NCBI GenBank assembly: GCA_031418215.1
Contig: JANOXC010000028.1
Location: 1 to 7,791 of the forward strand
Direction of reading: 5' to 3'
Length of the DNA: 7,791 nucleotides
From: JANOXC01 sp031418215
GTDB lineage: Bacteria; Bacteroidota; Bacteroidia; AKYH767-A; OLB10
Positions 1 to 6,168 of the stretch are shown in pieces (the stretch's first letter is position 1; each line of letters starts with the position of its first letter). The notes under the pieces were generated by a model. That model did not search any database. It saw only the letters and a program-made list of their open reading frames with translations, and had not been told where the DNA came from. Position numbers and translations under genes: made by a program.

Positions 1-2
1 GG

Positions 3-53
3 AAAGAACTATTTGGCCCTGATTCATTTATGGAGTTTTTAGTCCACAAATGA
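3..53 (+). CDS. possible 3' end of an unidentified plus-strand gene (partial)
   Basis: The frame starting at base 3 is open from the left edge and reads KELFGPDSFMEFLVHK before a TGA at 51-53. The composition looks protein-like, whereas the other two forward frames stop early (frame 1 at about base 40, frame 2 near base 20). If real, the gene converges on the receptor gene, whose stop is at 120, leaving only about 66 bp between them. Sixteen residues are too few to name a family, and an open frame of this length can occur by chance. Confidence 0.25.
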   Translation, partial: KELFGPDSFMEFLVHK

Positions 54-119
54 AATCGAAAAAAAATTATACTCATGTATTTTATTAATAACCAATGCAT
101 TATGAAGATTTTAGAAATT

Positions 120-2192
120 TTAACCGGACACTAATGATAAATTGTATGAAACTACTGCTTCATCAATTTTTCTTCCATTCCCGAAATCGGCTATGTAATG
201 CTGTTCTTTAATTCCCGCATTTGCATATATCCCCCACCATTTCTTGAATTGTTGCGAAATACTTAAATCAAGGCTCAGCACTTCTTCATTTGCAAGGTTT
301 TTAGGGGTAAGAAAACTTTTATTACCTTCAGTTGTATCCGTGATTTGTGCAATATAATCACTTGTATTGCTATAACCAACTGAAGTAGTTAAAGCATAAT
401 TATAAGTGTGTGAGAGTTCAATTTTTTGAGTATATTGAGGATTAAGAAAAGGGTTTCCTTTCCTGTAAGTGAGTTCATCTAATTTAAATTCAAATGGATT
501 TAATTCCTGGTAATTGGGCCTGTCAATACGGCTGCTGTAAATAAAACTAAATACATTTTTTTGATTCAAATTGTATGTAATGCCTGCACTTGGAAAAAAA
601 TCTAGGTAATTTCTTTTATCATTATTGTCATTTATATTTATCAGACTGTTCAAGTCTCCTTCACTTACTGTGTATTCAGTTCTTAGTCCCAACTGAAAAT
701 CAACTTTATTAACTGACCTTTGATAGTTTACATATCCTGCATTTATTGTCTCATTATAATTGAATTGATTGCTCCGATTGGTGTCAAGACTTTGCACATC
801 ATTATAAATATTATAGAAATCAAATGTATTGTCGGTATTTACAATGCCTAATTTATAGCCATAACCGAGTTTTCCCTTTAATAAATTCTGGCTGAAATCG
901 ACTGTTCCCGTATAAATTGTTATAGTGGTTGGGGTAAGATTTTTGTTGTAGAATGCATCTTCATCACCTACTGGATATGAATATGTATTTGACTGGTAGA
1001 TATCGCCGTTGCTGTAATAATGACCATAAAACAAATCAACATCTAATACATTTGATAGGGTGTCAGCGAAATGATAATTACCATCAATATTAAAGTTGTT
1101 GAGTAGTCCGTCATTTTTTGTTTGTGCTGTAAGGATACTGTTGATCTCATTTCCATTTGGGTTACTTATAACAGTGCTGCTTTCTGTTGTTCGGGTGTAA
1201 TCACTGTAGGTCCCGTTAACAAGTATGCCTAAGGTATGTTTAGGATGAACATAAAAATCAATGCCGGCCTTATAATTTTGATTTAATCCATCACGAATAG
1301 TAACACTTTCTTGATCATATTCGAGACCATTTTGTATGCGGTCAGTATTAATATAGCTGCGTTTTTTACCCCAATTGTCGCTATAAGTCCCATACGCATT
1401 AAAGCGGTTTTCTCTGTGATTTACAGTTAGAGAAGTATTATACTTTGAATACAGCCCAACAGCATAGCTTGTTGTTAAACTTCCATTTGTCCCGAAATTT
1501 GTATTTTTTTTAAGCTTGATGTTAATTATTCCGCCTGTCCCTGCAGCATCGTATTTAGACGAAGGATTGGAGATTAACTCTATAGCGGTTACATCGGAAG
1601 ATTGCATAACTTTTAAAAGATCTGCAAGCTCATTCATGGTCAATTTTGATTCTTTACCATCAATCTGAACCCTTACACCTCCACGACCTTTTAGAAAAAT
1701 ATTGTCATTCTGATCTACCACAACACCTGGTGATTTTTGCAGCAACTCATACACGGTGCTCCCAGTTGAGTTAAGACTGTTTTCTACATTAAATATGGTT
1801 TTGTCCGGCTTAACTTCTATCATTGGCTTTATTCCTGAAATGCTTACTTCTTTTAATGAAGTTGATACAGAAATGAGCACAGCTGTTTGAAGCACAACTT
1901 CGGAAGTTTGATCTTTACCTAAAATAAGTGACCAATGCGGTTCAAAACCAATCATTGTAGATTTAGTCCTGTAATTTCCCTTTTTTACATCATTAAAAAT
2001 AAACATTCCTTTGTCATCAGTTACATTCGCTTTGGCAAGAGATGTGTCGGCTTCATTGAGTAGAAGTACGGTTGCACCAACCAATGGAATCTTATTTTCA
2101 TCGGTAACCAAACCCGAAATTTTAATCGTATTCTGGGAGAAAAGTAAATTTATTCGAAAAAGGAAAATAGTAATAAGAATGATTTTTTTCAT
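120..2192 (-). CDS. TonB-dependent-receptor-like outer membrane beta-barrel protein, C-terminally shortened
   Basis: Outer-membrane protein of the Bacteroidota type that combines an N-terminal carboxypeptidase-regulatory-like domain, a TonB plug and a beta-barrel (OMP_b-brl_3-like). The substrate cannot be told. I start it at the ATG at 2190-2192, which gives 690 residues, because this begins a clear signal peptide (MKKIILITIF..., cleavage expected near FSQ at 18-20); an upstream in-frame ATG at 2216 would put eight extra residues in front of it. Domains: carboxypeptidase-like fold about 23-100 (SGLVTDE at 26-32, PLVGATV), plug about 120-229 (ELLQKSPGV, LKGRGGVRVQIDG, NPSSKYDAAGTGGIINIKLK), barrel about 232-690 with the typical RIDRPNYQELNPF and GNPFLNPQY stretches. 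Relatives usually run about 240-260 residues beyond RPNYQ; here only 133 remain, so the last barrel strands are missing. The protein stops right after SYNLSLVSG, where relatives continue into another strand. It may therefore be a broken gene. It carries no SusC hallmark and no SusD partner is present. Confidence 0.85.
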   Translation of the reverse strand: MKKIILITIFLFRINLLFSQNTIKISGLVTDENKIPLVGATVLLLNEADTSLAKANVTDDKGMFIFNDVKKGNYRTKSTMIGFEPHWSLILGKDQTSEVVLQTAVLISVSTSLKEVSISGIKPMIEVKPDKTIFNVENSLNSTGSTVYELLQKSPGVVVDQNDNIFLKGRGGVRVQIDGKESKLTMNELADLLKVMQSSDVTAIELISNPSSKYDAAGTGGIINIKLKKNTNFGTNGSLTTSYAVGLYSKYNTSLTVNHRENRFNAYGTYSDNWGKKRSYINTDRIQNGLEYDQESVTIRDGLNQNYKAGIDFYVHPKHTLGILVNGTYSDYTRTTESSTVISNPNGNEINSILTAQTKNDGLLNNFNIDGNYHFADTLSNVLDVDLFYGHYYSNGDIYQSNTYSYPVGDEDAFYNKNLTPTTITIYTGTVDFSQNLLKGKLGYGYKLGIVNTDNTFDFYNIYNDVQSLDTNRSNQFNYNETINAGYVNYQRSVNKVDFQLGLRTEYTVSEGDLNSLININDNNDKRNYLDFFPSAGITYNLNQKNVFSFIYSSRIDRPNYQELNPFEFKLDELTYRKGNPFLNPQYTQKIELSHTYNYALTTSVGYSNTSDYIAQITDTTEGNKSFLTPKNLANEEVLSLDLSISQQFKKWWGIYANAGIKEQHYIADFGNGRKIDEAVVSYNLSLVSG

Positions 2193-2334
2193 TAAGATGT
2201 AATTTGTGAAAGGCAATAGTTTTGTCAGGCACGAATATAAAATATCATTAATTACCTTGTAAAAGTTTTAGACAACCTGCTGGATTTATCAGTCTAAACG
2301 CCGATTTTAACTGTCATAAAACAGACAATCAGCA

Positions 2335-3105
2335 TTAATTTCTCAAAGCAACAGTCATTATTGAAATTTCATCCTTGCCTGGAGTGAAAGTCATCATTTG
2401 ATAATTTGGTATCAGCTGCCAGTTTTCATTATCTAGCGGTTCACTGGCAATAAGGATATTCGTCTCTCTTATACTGATATATAAAGTGAAATAGCGGCTA
2501 AGTTTATCAAAATCTACAGTATTGGTTTCATTAAAAATCCGCCATATATATAATTCGGTTTTCGAAAGTAAAAACCCGCATAAAGAACTGAAATCGGTTA
2601 GCGTTGCAATTTTAGAAATGCTTTTTGCAACAGCGTTAGTTGACAATTCTGTTAAAGGTTCCACCAGTTTCTCCATAAGGATTTCACTGTCGCTGGTATG
2701 ACGGGAATTTGCTTCAGCCATATAAGAGTTTACAGCTCCATTGTGGCAAAAGGCCAGTTTTTCTCCGAATTTTTGTGTTAAAAATGGATGTGCTCCGTTT
2801 ACCAATGTGTTAAGCCCTGAACTGGCAAAACGGTTATGTGCGATGTATAATTTTGATTGAGACTTTTCTGCAAATTCGCGGTATTCAGTACTCCAGAAAT
2901 CTGCTTTTCCATGTCGGGTTGATTTCATTTCACCATTCAAATCAATATAAGCCATTCCACAACCATCGTCATGCCTGCCTCTAACATCAGGATCATGTGA
3001 TTTTCGACCATTGGTTGCCAACCACAATAAGGAATTAGGGCACTGTTCCAATTCATTCATAATATTGGTTGGCTTTACACTAACCTTGGCAAGCATCCTG
3101 CACAT
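2335..3105 (-). CDS. class II glutamine amidotransferase, YafJ-like
   Basis: A 256-residue protein of the stand-alone class II (Ntn-type) glutamine amidotransferase family. These release ammonia from glutamine using an N-terminal cysteine; the acceptor substrate of YafJ-like members is not settled. The start is fixed by MCRMLAK, because Cys2 becomes the nucleophile after Met removal. Other family motifs are in order: HDDGCGMAY at 45-53, AHNRFASSG at 89-97 with the substrate-binding Arg92, HPF at 106-108, the oxyanion-hole HNG at 121-123, DSE at 139-141 and ASEPL at 220-224. Length is normal for the family and no synthetase domain is attached, so it probably works alone or with an unlinked partner. 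One oddity is Cys49 where many relatives have Trp (H-x-D-G-W-G). It is cytoplasmic, with no signal peptide. It is divergent from paaA across a 125-bp spacer, with a TAnnTTTG box about 17 bp upstream of its start. No link to phenylacetate metabolism is evident. Confidence 0.9.
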   Translation of the reverse strand: MCRMLAKVSVKPTNIMNELEQCPNSLLWLATNGRKSHDPDVRGRHDDGCGMAYIDLNGEMKSTRHGKADFWSTEYREFAEKSQSKLYIAHNRFASSGLNTLVNGAHPFLTQKFGEKLAFCHNGAVNSYMAEANSRHTSDSEILMEKLVEPLTELSTNAVAKSISKIATLTDFSSLCGFLLSKTELYIWRIFNETNTVDFDKLSRYFTLYISIRETNILIASEPLDNENWQLIPNYQMMTFTPGKDEISIMTVALRN

Positions 3106-3122
3106 GTTTTTTCAGTTTCCTG

Positions 3123-3130
3123 CAAAAATA
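3123..3130 (-). promoter_or_regulatory. Bacteroidota -7 box for the amidotransferase gene
   Basis: On the minus strand this reads TATTTTTG followed by CAGG, an exact match to the TAnnTTTG -7 consensus of Bacteroidota, 17 bp before the ATG at 3103-3105. No clear TTTG -33 box lies 17-23 bp further upstream, so the promoter is only half supported. Confidence 0.45.
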
Positions 3131-3164
3131 AGAAAGCACCTTTACGAATTAACGTGATTCCTTA

Positions 3165-3182
3165 TTTATGTTGATGCATAAA
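3165..3182. repeat. inverted repeat in the divergent spacer, possible operator
   Basis: Six-base arms TTTATG (3165-3170) and CATAAA (3177-3182) are separated by 6 bases, giving an 18-bp imperfect palindrome between the amidotransferase and paaA promoters and just upstream of the putative paaA -33 element. The size and place suit a dimeric repressor such as a TetR-family regulator, but the arms are AT-rich and short, so it could be chance. It does not resemble the published PaaR-type CNAACG...CGTTNG operator. Confidence 0.25.
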
Positions 3183-3196
3183 AACAATTATCCAAC

Positions 3197-3225
3197 TTGG
3201 AAATTAACAAATTGACTAACTTTAC
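3197..3225 (+). promoter_or_regulatory. putative paaA promoter (-33 TTG / -7 TAACTTTAC)
   Basis: TTG at 3197-3199, a 17-bp spacer, then TAACTTTAC at 3217-3225, which differs from TAnnTTTG only in the last base of the core. This is the Bacteroidota primary-sigma pattern. The -7 box ends only 5 bp before the paaA ATG at 3231, so the transcript would begin at or very near the start codon and leave little or no leader. Confidence 0.5.
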
Positions 3226-3230
3226 ACCCT

Positions 3231-4181
3231 ATGATCAGCACAGATACAAACGTTGAAACTTCTAAACTGGAAGCTTCATTCGAAGCTAAAATTGCTTCAG
3301 GAAAAACCATTGAACCTAAGGATTGGATGCCTGATAAATACAGGAAGCAATTATTAAGAATGATGAGCCAACATGCACACTCAGAAGTGGTGGGCATGTT
3401 ACCTGAAGGGAATTGGATTACCAGAGCACCCAGTCTGATGCGTAAGGTTGCCCTGATTGCCAAAGTACAGGATGAAGCAGGTCATGGTTTGTATATTTAT
3501 AGTGGTGCTGAGACATTAGGCATGGACCGTTCGGAGATGTATAATCAGTTGTTGGAAGGTAAAGCGAAGTATTCCAGCATATTTAATTATCCAACATTAA
3601 CATGGGCCGATATCGGCGCCATAGGTTGGTTAGTAGACGGGGCAGCAATTGTGAATCAAACAGCATTGGCTAAATGTTCTTATGGACCTTATGCTCGTGC
3701 AATGGTTCGTATCTGCAAAGAAGAGAATTTTCATAGTAAGCAAGGTTACCAGATTATCGCTATCTTAATGCAAGGAACCGAAGCTCAACAGCAAATGGCC
3801 CAAGATGCTATTAACCGTTTTTGGTGGCCTTCACTTATGATGTTTGGTCCAAGTGATGGTCATTCTCCAAACAGTGCCGACCTGTTAAGATGGAAGGTTA
3901 AATTATACAGCAATGATGAACTGAGGCAACGGTTTATTGATCGAACCGTTCCTCAAGCAGAAGCAATCGGAATAAAAATACCAGATGATCAGTTGAAATA
4001 CAATTCAGCAACTAAGCATTATGATTATGGCGAAATCAACTGGGAAGAGTTCAACCAGGTAATCAGTGGAAATGGTCCTTGTAACAAACTCCGCATGAAA
4101 CAGCGGACTGAGGCGCATGAAAATGGGAAATGGGTGAGAGAAGCTGCAGTTGCTTATAATCGGAAACAAACAAGTAATTAA
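3231..4181 (+). CDS. paaA: 1,2-phenylacetyl-CoA epoxidase catalytic subunit PaaA
   Basis: Catalytic di-iron alpha subunit of the phenylacetyl-CoA ring epoxidase (PaaABCE), which turns phenylacetyl-CoA into the 1,2-epoxide using O2 and electrons from PaaE. At 316 residues it is close to the E. coli protein (309) and matches it along its whole length: IEPKDWMPD, QHAHSEVVGMLPEGNWITRAP, KVQDEAGHGLY, KYSSIFNYPTL, ADIGAIGWLVDGAAIVNQ, INRFWWPSLMMFGP, WVREAA. All di-iron ligands expected from the E. coli numbering are present with a shift of 10: Glu52, Glu82, His85, Asp136, Glu165 and His168. The protein should therefore be active. The ATG at 3231 is the only sensible start, since the next Met is inside the conserved DWMP motif. 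It is soluble, with no signal peptide. A promoter-like element directly precedes it. Unusually, 285 bp separate it from paaB, while the later genes are 33-62 bp apart. Confidence 0.97.
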   Translation: MISTDTNVETSKLEASFEAKIASGKTIEPKDWMPDKYRKQLLRMMSQHAHSEVVGMLPEGNWITRAPSLMRKVALIAKVQDEAGHGLYIYSGAETLGMDRSEMYNQLLEGKAKYSSIFNYPTLTWADIGAIGWLVDGAAIVNQTALAKCSYGPYARAMVRICKEENFHSKQGYQIIAILMQGTEAQQQMAQDAINRFWWPSLMMFGPSDGHSPNSADLLRWKVKLYSNDELRQRFIDRTVPQAEAIGIKIPDDQLKYNSATKHYDYGEINWEEFNQVISGNGPCNKLRMKQRTEAHENGKWVREAAVAYNRKQTSN

Positions 4182-4358
4182 TTTGAGGTGCTTTTGCCTG
4201 ATGGATTAACTTCTATGAATTTAAATAGTTTACAAAACGGCACAGGACTTTTCTATATAGTGGTGGTTTATTCGAGTAAGTGTGTTTTTGAACTTTTATT
4301 TGCACGGCAGTATTTAATCCCTGATTGAAATTCATAAAGCGATTATATAGGGGCGTAT

Positions 4359-4393
4359 TTTGAGGATTTACTGATAACAATCATTTAAATTTG
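4359..4393 (+). promoter_or_regulatory. putative internal promoter upstream of paaB (TTTG / TAAATTTG)
   Basis: TTTG at 4359-4362, a 23-bp spacer, and TAAATTTG at 4386-4393, an exact -7 match with a spacer at the long end of the accepted range. Transcription would start near 4400 and give a leader of about 65 nt before the paaB ATG. Confidence 0.4.
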
Positions 4394-4438
4394 TGCAGTG
4401 GAAATCAGCATTTATGCAGGCTTTTTTTTGATTAAAAT

Positions 4439-4446
4439 TAACTTTG
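4439..4446 (+). promoter_or_regulatory. second -7-like box before paaB (TAACTTTG)
   Basis: TAACTTTG is an exact TAnnTTTG match 20 bp before the paaB ATG at 4467, a position typical for this phylum. No TTG or TTTG lies 17-23 bp upstream, so it is weaker than the pair at 4359-4393. It closely resembles the paaA box TAACTTTAC. Confidence 0.35.
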
Positions 4447-4466
4447 TTGCTTTAAACATTTAAACT

Positions 4467-4772
4467 ATGACAGAAAATAATATTGATCAGGGATTAACAT
4501 GGGAAGTCTTTACGCAAAAAAAGGATGGAGCAGCGCATGAACATGCCGGAAGCGTGCACGCAACGGATTCCGAGATGGCATTACTTAATGCGCGTGATGT
4601 ATACAGCAGACGGAATGAAGCAATTAGTATCTGGGTAGTGCCAAGTGCAGCCATTGTAGCTTCTTCTCCTGAAGATGCAGGTCCGTTTTTTGATCCTTCA
4701 AATGACAAAGTATACCGGTCATCGAACTTCTACAAAACGCCTGCAGGTATTAAGCAGATAAGTAATGATTAG
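4467..4772 (+). CDS. paaB: 1,2-phenylacetyl-CoA epoxidase structural subunit PaaB
   Basis: Small non-catalytic subunit of the ring epoxidase; in known systems PaaB helps hold PaaAC dimers together in the larger complex and carries no iron. It is 101 residues against 95 in E. coli, with matching blocks throughout: WEVFTQKKDG at 12-21, HAGSVHA at 26-32, MALLNARDVYSRR at 37-49, SIWVV at 54-58, FFDPSNDKVYR at 74-84 and the closing FYKTPAGI. The ATG at 4467 is preceded by an AT-rich stretch without a Shine-Dalgarno sequence, as is usual here. paaC follows after 33 bp, so B and C are very probably co-transcribed, whereas the upstream gap to paaA holds promoter-like boxes. Confidence 0.96.
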   Translation: MTENNIDQGLTWEVFTQKKDGAAHEHAGSVHATDSEMALLNARDVYSRRNEAISIWVVPSAAIVASSPEDAGPFFDPSNDKVYRSSNFYKTPAGIKQISND

Positions 4773-4805
4773 TTGTAGTGTAAATTTAATTTGATTGATT
4801 AATAA

Positions 4806-5567
4806 ATGATAAATACTGATAGTTTAAAATCATATTGCCTAAGATTGGGTGATAATTCGTTAATCCTGGGGCATCGTTTATCAGAATGGTGCGGACATGG
4901 CCCTGTGCTGGAAGAAGATATTGCCATGAGCAATATGGCGCTTGATTTAATTGGACAGTCACGCGGTTTTTTATCCTATGCAGCAAAATTGGAAGGTAAA
5001 GGAAGAACTGAAGATGACCTAGCTTATTTAAGGGACGCTCGTGAGTTTGTAAATTGTATGCTTGTAGAACAACCCAATGGCGATTTCGCATTTACCATGA
5101 TGCGATCATTTTTATATAGCGTGTTTGCCTATTTGAATTTCAGCAAGTTGGTAAATAGCAAAGATGAGACGATCAGCGGCCTTGCGGAAAAGTCACTGAA
5201 AGAAATAATTTATCATTATCGCCATTCTGCTGACTGGGTGATAAGGTTAGGAGATGGAACAACGGAAAGCCATCAAAAAATTCAACAGGCTTTGGATGAA
5301 TTGTGGTCTTATACGGATGAACTTTTTGAAATGGATGAAGTGAATGAAGTACTTATTAAGCAAGGTATTGCTTTTGATTTAAAAAATTTACGTGCTGAAT
5401 GGGATCAATTGGTAAATGAGGTCATTTCAAAAGCAACACTAAAAAGACCAGGCGACAATATATATAAATCCAAAGGTGGAATTAAAGGGATTCATACTGA
5501 GAACTTAGGATTTCTATTAGCTGAAATGCAATTTTTGCAACGGGCATACCCAGGAGCAAAGTGGTAA
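4806..5567 (+). CDS. paaC: 1,2-phenylacetyl-CoA epoxidase structural subunit PaaC
   Basis: Ferritin-like beta subunit that pairs with PaaA in the epoxidase core. It is related in fold to PaaA but lacks a working di-iron centre and has a structural role. At 253 residues (E. coli 248) it is full length. Conserved blocks in order: LRLGDNSLILGHRLSEWCGHGP at 12-33, ALDLIGQSRGFLSYAAKL at 45-62, LVEQPNGDFA at 86-95, YHYRHSADWVIRLGDGT at 136-152, and the C-terminal GIHTENLGFLLAEMQ-FLQRAYPG-KW from 228. The ATG at 4806 gives an N-terminus (MINTDSLKSYCLRLG) that aligns with the family start. The upstream sequence AATTTGATTGATTAATAA is AT-rich, with no Shine-Dalgarno. It sits 33 bp after paaB and 62 bp before paaD. 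Confidence 0.96.
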   Translation: MINTDSLKSYCLRLGDNSLILGHRLSEWCGHGPVLEEDIAMSNMALDLIGQSRGFLSYAAKLEGKGRTEDDLAYLRDAREFVNCMLVEQPNGDFAFTMMRSFLYSVFAYLNFSKLVNSKDETISGLAEKSLKEIIYHYRHSADWVIRLGDGTTESHQKIQQALDELWSYTDELFEMDEVNEVLIKQGIAFDLKNLRAEWDQLVNEVISKATLKRPGDNIYKSKGGIKGIHTENLGFLLAEMQFLQRAYPGAKW

Positions 5568-5629
5568 GTGTTTTTGATTGAGTAGTTACATGATTTTAAC
5601 AGGAAAACTTCCACAATAACATAAATAAA

Positions 5630-6121
5630 ATGCAAATTACCGAAAGTCTTCTTTGGAAAACCCTAAATGAGATTCCTGATCCTGAAGTTCCTGTAATTAG
5701 TATTGTCGAGTTAGGTGTGGTTCGAGGGATATTAATTCAAGAAGATAAGGTTGTAATAACAATGACGCCAACTTATAGCGGTTGCCCGGCATTAAAGGCC
5801 ATGGAAGAACAAATAATTGCAAAGTTGACTGCAGAAGGTGTTGATAAGATTGAGATTAAATTGATTTATAAACCGGCATGGACAACAGATTGGCTGAGTG
5901 AAGAAACCAAACAACGACTCAAAGATTATGGGATTGCACCACCCCCTAAATTAACAGCTTCGCATATTTTGCCAATGTTGAAGGATAAATCGCTTGTCCA
6001 ATGCCCATTTTGCAATTCTTTAGAAACAAAGTTAACAAGTCAGTTTGGTTCAACAGCGTGTAAGTCCTTGCATTTTTGCAATCATTGTCATCAGCCTTTT
6101 GAACATTTCAAATGTCATTAA
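5630..6121 (+). CDS. paaD: phenylacetate pathway maturation protein PaaD (MIP18/DUF59 family)
   Basis: Accessory protein thought to help mature the iron centres of the epoxidase system; it is genetically required but is not a subunit of the purified enzyme. The 163-residue length matches E. coli PaaD (165). N-terminal MIP18/DUF59 domain about 1-105: IPDPEVPVISIVELGVVR at 15-32, TPTYSGCPA at 46-54 with the conserved Cys52, and PAWTTDW at 82-88. A C-terminal cysteine-rich metal-binding segment follows: CPFC (Cys125, Cys128), FGSTACKSL (Cys144), CNHC (Cys150, Cys153) and FKCH (Cys162). This C-terminal part separates PaaD from the general Fe-S protein SufT and related DUF59 proteins. The start is conserved relative to the family and no alternative Met lies nearby upstream. 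paaG begins 47 bp later. Confidence 0.95.
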   Translation: MQITESLLWKTLNEIPDPEVPVISIVELGVVRGILIQEDKVVITMTPTYSGCPALKAMEEQIIAKLTAEGVDKIEIKLIYKPAWTTDWLSEETKQRLKDYGIAPPPKLTASHILPMLKDKSLVQCPFCNSLETKLTSQFGSTACKSLHFCNHCHQPFEHFKCH

Positions 6122-6137
6122 TTGCCCTTGAATTTTA

Positions 6138-6149
6138 TTACTTTGCACC
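6138..6149 (+). promoter_or_regulatory. -7-like box upstream of paaG (TTACTTTGCACC)
   Basis: TTACTTTG differs from TAnnTTTG at one position and runs into CACC. The ten bases ACTTTGCACC (6140-6149) match ACTTTACACC in front of paaA (3219-3228) at nine of ten positions. There is no -33 TTG at proper spacing, so this may be a weak internal promoter or only resemblance in AT-rich DNA. Confidence 0.25.
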
Positions 6150-6168
6150 AGTTCAATAATTACTAATT

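Larger units (their letters stand above)
4182..4466 (+). other. 285-bp intergenic region between paaA and paaB
   Basis: No convincing gene on the plus strand. The longest frame I found starting with ATG, 4215-4328, would encode 37 residues without recognisable features or a ribosome site. The right half holds two TAnnTTTG boxes (4386-4393 and 4439-4446). Between them lies a small GCAT/ATGC hairpin (about 4407-4416) followed by a run of eight T (4422-4429), a weak terminator- or attenuator-like arrangement. The left half shows nothing I can name. Confidence 0.5.

Noticed and set aside
1..118. Minus-strand open frame to the left edge as a frameshifted continuation of the receptor
   Set aside because: Its translation (ISKIFIMHWLL...) does not resemble the barrel strands expected after SYNLSLVS.
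2011..2202. Plus-strand open frame antisense to the receptor gene
   Set aside because: It lies fully over the receptor's signal peptide and carboxypeptidase-like domain, and its sequence has no family features.
2311..2324. CTGT-N6-ACAG hairpin downstream of the amidotransferase gene
   Set aside because: A four-base stem without a proper T run on the minus strand is too weak to call a terminator.
3188..3463. Minus-strand open frame overlapping the start of paaA
   Set aside because: It is the shadow of strongly conserved paaA codons and would also cross the paaA promoter region.
4215..4328. 37-codon open frame between paaA and paaB
   Set aside because: Short, no recognisable motif, no ribosome site and no supporting context; kept only as part of the intergenic description.
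4487..5091. Two minus-strand open frames opposite paaB and paaC
   Set aside because: Both are shadows of well-identified genes and have no domain-like sequence.
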